Shown: positions 14,640 through 24,700 of the stretch, piece after piece
Position numbering within the stretch: position 1 is the first letter of the stretch
How the letters are laid out: each line of letters begins with the position of its first letter
Origin: Micromonospora yangpuensis
Lineage (GTDB): Bacteria; Actinomycetota; Actinomycetes; Mycobacteriales; Micromonosporaceae
Reading direction: 5' to 3'
DNA: 64,000 nt
Assembly (NCBI RefSeq): GCF_900091615.1
Contig: NZ_FMIA01000002.1
Location: 3,844,001-3,908,000 of the forward strand
Notes under the pieces: generated by a model
What the model saw: the letters and a program-made list of their open reading frames with translations, nothing else
Told to the model about the DNA's origin: nothing
The model's database searches: none
Position numbers and translations under genes: made by a program

Positions 14640-17600
14640 CTATGCCACCTCGTGGCGAGGACCCAAACCAGGCAACGGAGTAAGGGTTGATTCGTAACTC
14701 TGTCCATCTATCAAGGGGCTATCTAGATTAAGACCAGCAATGGCCATACGGTCGTACTCAGTGAGGATCAACTCCTTGGTACGGTAACAACCGTACTTAG
14801 TGATGTCATTATTTTTGAGCCCTCCAGTCGCCGTCTGGAACGTTTCCATAATGTAGTCGACATCGTCGCGATCCACGCCATACAAATGAAAGAAGTAGGC
14901 ATCCAACTCTGCACGGATGTGAGCACGGCGGTGCTCATTCCAACGAAAGGGCTGCCCTTGATCGCCGAGGTCTCGTGCGAGCGGAGCCATGTCGAATGCC
15001 GTGTAAACGAGTTCTAGGACGCGATTCAGAACAAAAGAGGAATGCGGTTCCAGCACTTCGGGCGCAGGAACCGGAAGCTGCTTCCAGGTCATCAACGCCA
15101 TGTGCACCCCGCCAATCTTCTGACGACTAACAAAATCGAAGACCAGCGAGGATTGAGCTGCAACAAGAAGGGCAACTAGCGGCGGATCAACCGTTGGTAG
15201 CATCAGAGGATACGTGTGCCCAACTGCCACGAGCGGGATGAAAGCGGGGATCGCGGTTCGCTCGTTCGTCGACGCAGTAACGTCACACCAGCCGCACAGC
15301 CACTCCCTCCGCCATCCGATACTTTCGACCCGACTGCGGACAGCAGGAACTAGAAGATCCCTACCGTTACGTCGACTCAATATGGCACCGCCCTCGGCGA
15401 CCCAATTTTGCGAAAACGAAGCACGCGAAGGGTTCTGAAGTTCGTTGGATGAAAGATAGCGCGGTTGATTCTGACGGTTGAGTGCCGTCGGGCTCTTCAC
15501 TACATCCGCGGCTCGATGGTTAAAAAAGTCGACCATTTTTGCCTCGTACAGCGGAAGCATCCGCTCCTCAGCGCGGGTGAATACGTTTCCGTGCAACTCC
15601 CAGCCTTCAGCCTCCAACTGGTCTCGCGTCCTGAATACGTCGGAGTCGTCGGTCATATGAAACATTGTGGCCTTGAAGGTTATCTCCCACGGATTCCCTC
15701 CACCACCATCTTGTTCTCTCACGAGGACAGGAAAACGGTGGTACATGGCTACCGTCAGGTTTGCATCTCGGCGACTGCGGAAGATCGGCAGCGTTCCGGT
15801 GTTCGGGTTGATTAGAGTAATCTCTTCGGGGGCAAGGGCAAAGATTCGGCCCCCCTCATCGAGGCCCGTCCGGTCTTCCAAAAAGAAGGCGTAGCGCGCA
15901 GCAGGCTCGATGAGCGCTCGCCCGGTAGCTGACAGCAGACAGAACTTGTAACTGGAGTGCACACCAACGAACAGCGGCTTGCGATTGTCAAAGTCATAGA
16001 GAGACGCAATTCGACCAGAACTACTGAGGCCGCTAAACAGGTGCTGCGCCCCAGCACTCGTCGCGACGGCCGTCGGCAAAATGCAACCAAATCGACCTAC
16101 CGGGGCGACGATTGAGGCAACCCGCTCGGCAAAAAGCTGATCAGTTTGAAGCATAGTCACCCCCTTGACGGTGAGGCCTTTAGCGCACAGGGGAAATGCA
16201 CCGGAGTCTCCTGCAAAGTGAAAGGTGGATTTGACCCGCCGACGCTCGGCCCGATAACGCTCGCCCTCGTCCGGGAACTCCTCGGCCCAAGCGGCTATCC
16301 GGGTGCGACGAGCGGTGCCAGCAATCGCGGCGATCAGGGGATCGACCACGCTAAAGTACTTCTTGTCCTCGAAGTCGACCTTGTCCCAGGGCGGGTTGCC
16401 GAGGACACACGAGAAGCCACCCGCCCAACCCGTGGTCGAGTCGACGTCGACATGGGAGGTGGATTCCTTCGGCACCACGAAGATGTCCGGGAACTCCAGG
16501 TGCCAGTGGAAGAATGTGTACCGCTCACGTAGTCGCATAATCTCGTCGTGCGTGACCTGGGAAGCACCTGCCCCGGCCGGATCCCGGAGCGTTCGGAAGA
16601 TCTCATGCGTGATGGCTTCGGGTGCATCCTTCGCCTTGTGCCAGACGAATGCCGCGCACCACGCGTCGGCAACGTGCTTGGCGTGCACGTACTCCGCAGA
16701 GCTGGCCCAGTCACGGTATGCGGCGGCCCGCTTGCGGACGTCGCGAAGGTCGCCGGCCGAAGTGCGGGTGATCTGCCGCAGGGCGGTCGCGAAGGTGATG
16801 TTGGTCAGCGACATGCCTTCGTCGAGCCCGAAGAGGACGGGATGTTCGTCCCGTTCGACTTCATTGCGTCTCTCCAGTGCCCGTGCCCAAGCAGGGTCGT
16901 CGCCTTCGACTGGCTTGAAAGCCTTACTGGGGATGCCGCCTCTGATCAAGGCTGGCGTCGCCCCCATCAAGCCGTTGCCGTGCTTGACGTGCGCGTCCAG
17001 GAAGTCCAGCGGTCGGCCCGGTTCCAGCGCCTCCAGCCAGAGGGATACCTTAGCGAGTTCCACCGCCATCGGGTTGAGGTCGACGCCATAGATGCACCGA
17101 CCGACCACTTCGTGCAGCGCGTGGCGTACCGCCTCGACCGTGGGCTCCGGGTTGCCTTCCCGGATGGCCGCGACGCGCTTGGCGATCCGGCGAGCGGCAG
17201 CGACCAGGAAGTGGCCGGACCCACAGGCCGGGTCACAGACGGTCAGCGACAGCAGCTCGTCGATGATGCTCTCTGTCGTGTCGGGCTTGCCTTCAGCCGC
17301 CGCCTTCTGGTCACCGCGCTTCTGCGCGTCGTCGATGACCGGGTCGAGCGTGGAGTCGAGCAGGGTCTCGATCAGCGAACTCGGCGTGTAGTACGAGCCC
17401 GTCTTCTTGCGGTCGTTGCCGGCACGGTCGACCAGTTCGAAGGTGCTGTCCGTCGGGCTGTGCTTCGGCACCGACTCCAGCAGCGATTCGTAGATCGAGC
17501 CCAGTTCCTCGGCACCCATGTTGCGGTAGTCCACCGGACGCCAACGGCCTGATCCACCGTCCCGGACCCGGCAAAGGAAGCGCACCGCTTCCAGCAGGTC

Positions 17601-18773
17601 CTTGTTCGCGAGCGACAGCCCGTGCAGCGGAGCATCGGCCTCGACGTCGTCGTAGAGGCCGCCGAGGCCGGGAAGTCCCAGTTCAGGGCGTCCATCGACG
17701 TCGCCGAGCGCCGTGAGGACGATCCGTAGCGACTCGTAGAGGTCTGCGTGCGGGGTGCCCCGACGGCGCAACGCCTGGCGGCGCAGCCGCGCAGAGGAAA
17801 AGTACTTCGCATACCGATCGCGAGTCTCGTCGCTGGTGCTTGGTGGGTGCAGGGCGTCGCGATCCTCGGCGACGAAGAGGAAGATCAGCCGATAGACCAG
17901 TCGCAGCAGGGCTGCGTGGTAGGCGTTGACGTCGAGATCGCGCCGCAGCTCACCGTTGGCCGGATGCTTGAGGAATCCGGTGCCCAGCGTCGTGATCGCA
18001 TTTTTGACTGCATCTCGGTGCTGGTCCAGCGCGCGCACGCCGGAGGAGATCGCCTCCGTACGCCACTTCTCCAGCCAGCAGGTCGACGGGGTGGCCCCCT
18101 CCCCCACCGCGAAACGGCTGACGTGCAGCAGCCGGTAGAGCAGGACGAACTCACTGAACAGTTCACCGTCGAAGATCGCCTCCAGGTCGAACTCGACGTA
18201 GGCGGCGGTGGCCAGGGCGTTGGAGTCGCGCAGCAGTCGCAGTTGCCGGCCGTTGGTGAGCACTCCCCACAGGTGGGCGTCGGTGCGGTTCAGGCACTCC
18301 TGCACCAGTGACTGCGGCGGGATGCCGCCGGTGGCCGGGCGCTTGTCGAGGGTGGCGTTCCACGGGGCAAGGTGGATCGGGACGTGGTCCCAGCGGTGGC
18401 TGATCGGGAAGGTCTTGCCGCCGTCGTCGGCGGTGATGCCGGTGGCCCCGATCGGGGTGAGGACACCGAAGCCGAAGGCAGCGAACAGGGGATCGAGCCA
18501 CTGGGTGACGGCGTGGCCGGTCGGGTCGGCGGGGGTGTCGGCCTCCGGGGCGACGGGCAGTCTGTCGCGCAGGTTCTTCCACACCGACCTGAGCCAGTCC
18601 CAGTGGCGTTCGGCGTCGTCGCGGACCGAACGTGCGGCGACCACCCGGTAGTCGGCGGGCTTGCTGCCGGGGACGTCCCTGCCCTCGGCGATGCGGACCA
18701 GCATGTCGGCGGGGAGCAGGCCGCCGATGGTGTGCACGGCGGTGAAGATCTGGTTGCGGGCGGTGGCGGACAT
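14640..18773 (-). CDS. drmMI: Large Eco57I/DrmMI-like N6-adenine DNA methyltransferase
   Basis: The ATG at 18773 overlaps the upstream stop (TGATG). The product is 1377 residues, within the size of DrmMI and type IIG/BREX-like methylases. Motif I DPACGSGHFLVAAARRIA is near residue 512, a following YGVDLNPMAVELAKVSLWLE marks motif II, and the catalytic NPPW of gamma-type adenine methylases is near residue 792. The N-terminal 450 residues are helical with no nuclease signature that I can see, so it may only modify. The C-terminal 500 residues should be the target recognition part; from about position 16250 down the GC falls from about 70-75% toward 45-60%. That suggests this domain was exchanged. 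It lies between the SNF2 helicase and the RNase III-like gene and would mark self DNA for the system. Confidence 0.88.
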   Translation of the reverse strand: MSATARNQIFTAVHTIGGLLPADMLVRIAEGRDVPGSKPADYRVVAARSVRDDAERHWDWLRSVWKNLRDRLPVAPEADTPADPTGHAVTQWLDPLFAAFGFGVLTPIGATGITADDGGKTFPISHRWDHVPIHLAPWNATLDKRPATGGIPPQSLVQECLNRTDAHLWGVLTNGRQLRLLRDSNALATAAYVEFDLEAIFDGELFSEFVLLYRLLHVSRFAVGEGATPSTCWLEKWRTEAISSGVRALDQHRDAVKNAITTLGTGFLKHPANGELRRDLDVNAYHAALLRLVYRLIFLFVAEDRDALHPPSTSDETRDRYAKYFSSARLRRQALRRRGTPHADLYESLRIVLTALGDVDGRPELGLPGLGGLYDDVEADAPLHGLSLANKDLLEAVRFLCRVRDGGSGRWRPVDYRNMGAEELGSIYESLLESVPKHSPTDSTFELVDRAGNDRKKTGSYYTPSSLIETLLDSTLDPVIDDAQKRGDQKAAAEGKPDTTESIIDELLSLTVCDPACGSGHFLVAAARRIAKRVAAIREGNPEPTVEAVRHALHEVVGRCIYGVDLNPMAVELAKVSLWLEALEPGRPLDFLDAHVKHGNGLMGATPALIRGGIPSKAFKPVEGDDPAWARALERRNEVERDEHPVLFGLDEGMSLTNITFATALRQITRTSAGDLRDVRKRAAAYRDWASSAEYVHAKHVADAWCAAFVWHKAKDAPEAITHEIFRTLRDPAGAGASQVTHDEIMRLRERYTFFHWHLEFPDIFVVPKESTSHVDVDSTTGWAGGFSCVLGNPPWDKVDFEDKKYFSVVDPLIAAIAGTARRTRIAAWAEEFPDEGERYRAERRRVKSTFHFAGDSGAFPLCAKGLTVKGVTMLQTDQLFAERVASIVAPVGRFGCILPTAVATSAGAQHLFSGLSSSGRIASLYDFDNRKPLFVGVHSSYKFCLLSATGRALIEPAARYAFFLEDRTGLDEGGRIFALAPEEITLINPNTGTLPIFRSRRDANLTVAMYHRFPVLVREQDGGGGNPWEITFKATMFHMTDDSDVFRTRDQLEAEGWELHGNVFTRAEERMLPLYEAKMVDFFNHRAADVVKSPTALNRQNQPRYLSSNELQNPSRASFSQNWVAEGGAILSRRNGRDLLVPAVRSRVESIGWRREWLCGWCDVTASTNERTAIPAFIPLVAVGHTYPLMLPTVDPPLVALLVAAQSSLVFDFVSRQKIGGVHMALMTWKQLPVPAPEVLEPHSSFVLNRVLELVYTAFDMAPLARDLGDQGQPFRWNEHRRAHIRAELDAYFFHLYGVDRDDVDYIMETFQTATGGLKNNDITKYGCYRTKELILTEYDRMAIAGLNLDSPLIDGQSYESTLTPLPGLGPRHEVA

Positions 18774-21703
18774 CAGGCGACAGCTCCGGCGGCGGGGGCG
18801 GGCAGGTAGACGTAGGCACCGAGGACGTCGGGGCGGCCCTGGGCGGTGACGGTGAGGCCCCGGACGATCTCCCCGGCGGCGCTGCGCACCCGGCGGTGCG
18901 AGGCGAGCAGGTCGGCGGCCAGCTCGTCGCCGTACCCGGTCAGGTGGTCGTGGGTCGCGGGCAGGTCGGTGAGGATCTGCCGCATGGTGCGTTCGCCGAA
19001 GCCGGGGTCGGTGTTGGCGTCGGCGGTGGCCTCCAGCAGCGCCAAGGCCTCGGGGTGGTCAAGCCAGCGGGCGTTACCGGGGCTGCCGGCGAAGGCGAGC
19101 AGCCGGGCGTCCTCGGCGACGAGCTGCCGACTGCCGGCCCGCGAGGGCAGGGTGAGCTGGAAGCGGTAGCGAACCACCAGCAGGGTGGTGCGGCTGGTCA
19201 CCGCCCGGGTGCGGATCACCCCGCAGCGGCGGGCCGGGCGGGGGCCGGCGGTCTGCTCGTCGAGGGCGGCGTTGAGGACGTACCCGGCCAGTGCCGCCAC
19301 TGCGGGGTCGGTGCGGACCATGGCGACCTCGCCGCGTTTGACCGCGGCGGTGGTGCGGAACGGTACCGGCCGGCCGGTCTCCACGGCGTCGCCGCCGAGC
19401 GCCGGGGCGAGGGCGTCGCGCAGGCCGGCGGGGGTGCCGCTGACGTCGGCGGTGAAGTCGCCCGGGTGCGCCGGGTCGTCGCGCAGGAAGCCGTCGAGGC
19501 TGCGCAGGGCCCGTCGGACGAAGCCTTCGATCTCCGAGGTACGGCCCAGGGTGTCCCGGATGGCGGCGACCTCGCGGGCCACCTCCTGCGGGTGGATGGC
19601 GTGCTGGGCGAAGCGGGAGCGGGAGGTCTTCTCCCGTTCGGCGGCGGACTGCCAGTCGCTGGCCAGTGCGGCGGCCTTTTTGTCGATGGCGCGGTACTCG
19701 TCGGCGTCGAAGAGGCTGCCCTGTTCGCCGTCTCGGCCGCGCAGCAGCAGCCACTCCACGATCGCGTCGGTCACTCCGGAGGAGGCGGCGTCCGGGACGG
19801 AGACGGAGATGCCGAGGTCCTTGCGGATCTGGCGGTGCTTGCGGATGAGGACGTCGAGGACCTTGCCGTCGATGCCGTTGTCGCTGCCGTAGAGGGTGAC
19901 GACCCGCACCACGCCGCGCTGCTGTCCGTACCGGTCGACCCGCCCTTCCCGTTGATCATGGCGGGTGGGGTTCCAGGCCAGGTCGTAGTGGATCACCGCG
20001 TCGAAGTGGTGCTGCAGGTTCACCCCCTCGGAGAGGCAGTCCGTGGCCACCAGCACCCGGCGGGCGGCCGGGTCGTCCCCGGCGTCGCGGGCCAGGTCCT
20101 CGATGCGCTGGATGCGCTGCTGCGGGGAGAGGGTGCCGGTGACCGCCCGGACGATGGTCTTCTTGCCGAGCTTGCCGTCGAGGTGTTCGGCGACGTACTC
20201 GGCGGTGGGGATGTAGCGGCAGAAGACGATCGGGTGGTAGCCCTCCTTGAGTAGCGCCTTGACCTGCTTGACCAGGGCGGCGAGCTTGGTGTCCTCGGTC
20301 GGCCCCTCCAGCTTCGCGGCCTGGGCGGCGAGCTGCGCCAGCCGTGCGCCAGCCGCGCTGTCGGCGTCGGTGGTCTCCGCGCCGGGGGCGACGTCCAGCC
20401 CCTCCAGCGCGTCGGCGTCGGAGAAGTCGCTGGTCAGCGGGGCACCGAGCCGGTCGGCTTCGGCGGCGTCGCGGGCGGTGGCGGTCGCCGAGCGGGTCTG
20501 CAGGGTCTGTGCGGCGGCGCGCGGGGAGGAGACCAGCGAACGCAGCAGGGCGATCGCCGACCACCAGGCGATCCGGACCTCCCGCCGGCCGCGCTGGTCC
20601 GCGGCGCTCACCCGTTCGCTGGCGTACGCGATGGCGTCGTCCAGCAACGCCCGGTACGCCGGGGAGAGCTTGTACGTCTCGTCCTTGAACTCCCGGTCGG
20701 TGGGGAACGAGGTCTGCTCGGTGAGCGAGCCGTCGGCGACCCCGTCCTCCCGGGTCAGGTACTTGCGCACGTCCTGGCGCTTGCGGTGCACGAAGTACGG
20801 GGCGAGGGCGCGGCGGCCGGCGTCGGAGCCGAGATCGACGTCGGCCAGCTCCGGCTTCAGCAGGCCGAGCAGGTTGCGGAAGGCGCCCTCCTTGCCGCTG
20901 TGCGGGGTGGCGGTGACCAGCAGCAGGTGCCGGCCGGTGTCGGCGGCCACCCGTTGCAGCAGCTCGTAGCGGAGCTGGTTCTGGCTGGTCACCGTGTCGT
21001 CGGCGGCCACGCAGGTGTGGGCCTCGTCGACGATGACCAGGTCCGGGCAGTGCCGGACGAAGTCGTCGCGGTGCCGGGTGGACTTGATGAAGTCGGTGGA
21101 GACGATCACGTGCGGGTGCCGGTCGAAGAGCGACTGGCCGAGGTCAAGGCCGCGTTCCAGCCGGGACACCGTGGAGGCCAGGACCAGCTCCGCGTCGATG
21201 CCGAACTTGGTACGCAGCTCGTCCTGCCACTGCTCGGCCAGGGCCGGGGAGCAGAGCACCGCAAGCCCGCTGGCGCTGCCCTGGGCGAGCAGCTCGCTGG
21301 CGATGAGTCCCGCCTCGACGGTCTTGCCGATGCCGACGTCGTCGGAGATGAGCATCCGTACGGTCGGCTGGCGCAACGCCATCAGCAGCGGCACCAGCTG
21401 GTAGGCGCGGGGTTCCACGGCGATGCCGGCCAGCGAGCGGAACGGGCCGGCGCCGGAGCGGAAGCCGATCCGCAGGGCCGAACGGAGCAGCCCGGCGGCC
21501 TGGGCGTCGCCGAGGTCGGTCGGGGACGGGTCGGCGAACTCGGCGCTGCGTACCTGCTCGAAGGCGGGGAAGACGGCGGCGATGTCGTCGTCCGCACCGC
21601 CGAGCGGGCGCAGCACGAGCAGGTCGCTGGCGCTCTCCGGCAGTACTACCCAGTCGCGGCCCCGGGCGGAGACCAGCGATCCGGCGCTGAAGGGGATGGT
21701 CAT
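18773..21703 (-). CDS. drmD: SNF2-family helicase, DrmD-like
   Basis: A 976-residue product. The first domain has Walker A SDDVGIGKTVEAGLIA near residue 117, motif II IVDEAHTC near 222 and VTATPHSGKEGAF after it. The second RecA-like domain has FCRYIPTAEYVAEHL, ATDCLSEGVNLQHHFD near 553 and REGRVDRYGQQRGVV. The order and the insert between the domains match the SNF2-like DrmD helicase of class 1 DISARM, which also sits directly before a DrmMI methylase. The stop overlaps the methylase start by one base, so the two are translationally coupled. The ATG at 21703 lacks a good ribosome binding site and lies 72 bp behind the kinase-helicase gene. Confidence 0.87.
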   Translation of the reverse strand: MTIPFSAGSLVSARGRDWVVLPESASDLLVLRPLGGADDDIAAVFPAFEQVRSAEFADPSPTDLGDAQAAGLLRSALRIGFRSGAGPFRSLAGIAVEPRAYQLVPLLMALRQPTVRMLISDDVGIGKTVEAGLIASELLAQGSASGLAVLCSPALAEQWQDELRTKFGIDAELVLASTVSRLERGLDLGQSLFDRHPHVIVSTDFIKSTRHRDDFVRHCPDLVIVDEAHTCVAADDTVTSQNQLRYELLQRVAADTGRHLLLVTATPHSGKEGAFRNLLGLLKPELADVDLGSDAGRRALAPYFVHRKRQDVRKYLTREDGVADGSLTEQTSFPTDREFKDETYKLSPAYRALLDDAIAYASERVSAADQRGRREVRIAWWSAIALLRSLVSSPRAAAQTLQTRSATATARDAAEADRLGAPLTSDFSDADALEGLDVAPGAETTDADSAAGARLAQLAAQAAKLEGPTEDTKLAALVKQVKALLKEGYHPIVFCRYIPTAEYVAEHLDGKLGKKTIVRAVTGTLSPQQRIQRIEDLARDAGDDPAARRVLVATDCLSEGVNLQHHFDAVIHYDLAWNPTRHDQREGRVDRYGQQRGVVRVVTLYGSDNGIDGKVLDVLIRKHRQIRKDLGISVSVPDAASSGVTDAIVEWLLLRGRDGEQGSLFDADEYRAIDKKAAALASDWQSAAEREKTSRSRFAQHAIHPQEVAREVAAIRDTLGRTSEIEGFVRRALRSLDGFLRDDPAHPGDFTADVSGTPAGLRDALAPALGGDAVETGRPVPFRTTAAVKRGEVAMVRTDPAVAALAGYVLNAALDEQTAGPRPARRCGVIRTRAVTSRTTLLVVRYRFQLTLPSRAGSRQLVAEDARLLAFAGSPGNARWLDHPEALALLEATADANTDPGFGERTMRQILTDLPATHDHLTGYGDELAADLLASHRRVRSAAGEIVRGLTVTAQGRPDVLGAYVYLPAPAAGAVA

Positions 21704-21775
21704 GAGGGGAGGGGGTCCTTCGCGTCGTGGACTGTTCTGTTGTGGTGGTCAGGTGGCGCGGGGGTCGGGGTGGGC

Positions 21776-24700
21776 TCAGCGGCCGGTGCTGGTGCCGAAG
21801 CAGTAGCGGTGCTCGGCCACGATGGCGGCCCAGTCCGCGTCGTGCGGGAACCGGATCACGTCCCAGCCGGCGTCGCGGAGCCGTTCCTCGGCGTCGCGGT
21901 CGCGCTGGGCGACCGTCTCGTGGTCGTGGACCGGGCCGTCGACGAAGACGGCGACCTGGCCGCCGGGCAGCCGGTAGACGTAGTCCGGCCGGGCCAGCGC
22001 CTCGGTGATCAGGACCTGCGGCTCGTCGGGCAGCCGCAGACCCCGCTCCTTGAGCCAGGTGACGAGCTTGCGTTCCAGCGCGGTGTCCGAGCCCTCGCTG
22101 AGCCGGCTGAGCTGCTCGGTGCGGGACTCGCCCTGGCCGGTGGTGGTGGCCCTGGCGGCGGCGAAACGCAGCAGCAGGTCCCGGACCAACTGCCGGTTGA
22201 TCAGCTGGTGGGTGAGCTGGTTGCCGTAGGTGAGCAGGCAGTCGTAGCAGCCCCGGGCACAGGACCTCTCGTCGGTCAGGTCCTGTAGGTCGCTGCCGTC
22301 GGGGGCGAAGTGACAGATCTCCAGGGCCTTGGCGGCGGCGGTGGCCAGCGCCTGCGGGTCGGCCTGCATCAGCCGCAGCACCCCGGCCCCACCCTCGGCG
22401 GCCTCGGTGAACAGCATCCGATCTCGGGGTCCGGTGTCCGGCGGTAGCAGCTCGGTGGTCAGCTCCGAGTCCTCCAGCTCGAACGCGGCCTCGATGCCGC
22501 GTTCCAGGGCGTACATCAGGGTCAGCGCGACCTCCTGCGCCACCGGCTCGTCCAGCTTGAGAACGAGGATGTTGCGCCGGTCCTCGACGTACGGGATGAC
22601 CCGCTTCTTGCGGCGTTTCTCGTTACCGTCGTCGTCGACGACGGGCATCTCCCGGGAGTCCCCGGCCGCCTCACCCGCGTCGCGTTCGTTCATCCAGCGG
22701 CCGTCGGCGGGGTCGAGCCAAAAGCCGTCCGGTTCGTTCTCCTTGGCCCGGACCCGGCCGACGTTGGTGACCCGCACCGTGGCCGAGTCACCGTAGGACA
22801 ACAACCCCAGATCACCACCCGGATCGGCGATCAGGGCGTCGCGGCGGCCCGGTCGGGCCCCGTGGTCGTGGAAGCGGTACGAGGTGACCAGCCGGTAGCC
22901 GGCCCGGCGACGCTCCTCCTCGTCGGAGGAGATCCGCTCCCGCCGCTTGGTGTAGACGGTGTGCAGGTGCAGCAGGCCGGTGCTCGTGTCCTGGCTGCTG
23001 AACGGCTGGTCGCACATCTGGCAGCGGTCGGCCTGGTGCCTGGCGTCGTGGTGGTAGCCGCACCGGGTGCAGCGGGTCGCCTCACCGGTGGTGACCTCGC
23101 CGGCCGCGTCCGCCGGCAGCTGAATCCGGGTCACCTGGTAGCGGGCCCCCTCGTGGTAGATCAGCGCGCCGGGGCCGAACTCGCGGATCGCCAGGAACCG
23201 GGGCCGTTGCAGGTAGTCGCCCTCCCCCGACCGCCGGCCGGTGGTCGGCACGTACGCGGCCAGCGGCAACCGGGGGAACGAGTAGCCGGGAAGGAACCCC
23301 TCGCTGGCCAGATACCGGTACGGGTTGAAGTCCGACAGCACCGACCGGCTGTCCACGCTCTCGTTCTTGAGCAGGTTGAGCTGGGTCTCGGCCTCCTTGC
23401 GGCGGCCGACGGCGATCCGGCGGTCCCGTTCGGACAGGGTGTGGTCGAGGACCCGCCGGTTCTGCTCCGCCTGGTCGACCAAAGCCGCCTTGAACAGGCC
23501 CCGCCACCTGTCGAAGGCGCGGTCGAACCGGTCCGGGGTGGTCCGGACGGTGTCCTCGATCCACTGGTCGTCCCACCAGCTCGACTCCCGGTACTCGGGC
23601 AGCAGGCCGGCGAAGACCCGCCGGGCCGAACGCGCGGCGCTGTCCTGGAAGCGGGCGTCGTGCAGCGCCGCGGCGATGTGGTCGTGCAGCGGCAGGGTCG
23701 GGTTCGGCAGCCGGGAGTCCTCCGGGTAGCTGATGTCGATGTTGTCCGGGATGGCGCGGCCCAGCTTGAGGCCCGTCTCGGCCAGCCAGATCGCCTGCAC
23801 GTGCGAGCGGACCAGGTCCTCGTTTGCCAGGTCCAGCCGGGGCGGGGCGACCGCGCCGGCGACCATCTTCTCCGAACGGCGGAAGTAGTACTGGTCGTGG
23901 CTGTTGCCGGTGGCACAGTACGTGGTCACCAGGGCCGGTTGTCCGGATCGGCCGGCCCGGCCGCTGCGCTGGGCATAGTTGGCGGGCGTCGGCGGGACGT
24001 TGCGCATCATCACCGCGTTGAGCTCGGAGATGTCGACGCCCAACTCCATGGTGGGCGAGCAGTAGAGCAGCCGCAGCTCCGCCTTGCGGAAGGCCTCCTC
24101 CCGGCGTTCCCGCTCGGCCGGGTCGACCTGCGCGGTGTGCTCCCGGGCGGCCAGGCCGGTGAGAGTGCTGGCGGTGTCGCGGTAGAGCTTCCGGAAGAAG
24201 GTGTTGACCCGGGGGCCTTCGCCGCTGGCGTAGGTGCGGGTCAGCGGATCGTGGCCGCCGGTCTCGCCCCGGCCGGCCCGCCAGAGCAGGGCGGCGGCGG
24301 AGACCCGGTAGCCGGTGGTCGGGGTGACGGCCCGGCGGAAGCGCGCCGGACCGCTGGGGGTCTCGGTGCACTCGACGACGAGGTTGTCGTGCTGCAGCAC
24401 CTTGAGCAGGTCCACGATCAGCCGCTGCGCGTCGTCGAAGGAGAGGCCGGTGCCGAAGTGGGTCGGACGCCGGAGGAATTTGCCGACCTTGCCGCGCCCG
24501 GACAGGAACAGCCCGGACCGGCTCGACCCCTTCTTCGACGACTGCGGATAGGCGGTGCCGACCACCGGTTGGTCGCTGGCCGACAGCGTCCACGGGTCGA
24601 CCAGCAGCTCCTCGCTGGCCCGCTGCAGCGAGTCGAACTCGCGGAAGTACTGCACGTCGATGGCGAGGCCGCGACGCATCTCGTTGAGCAGCGCCCGCAT

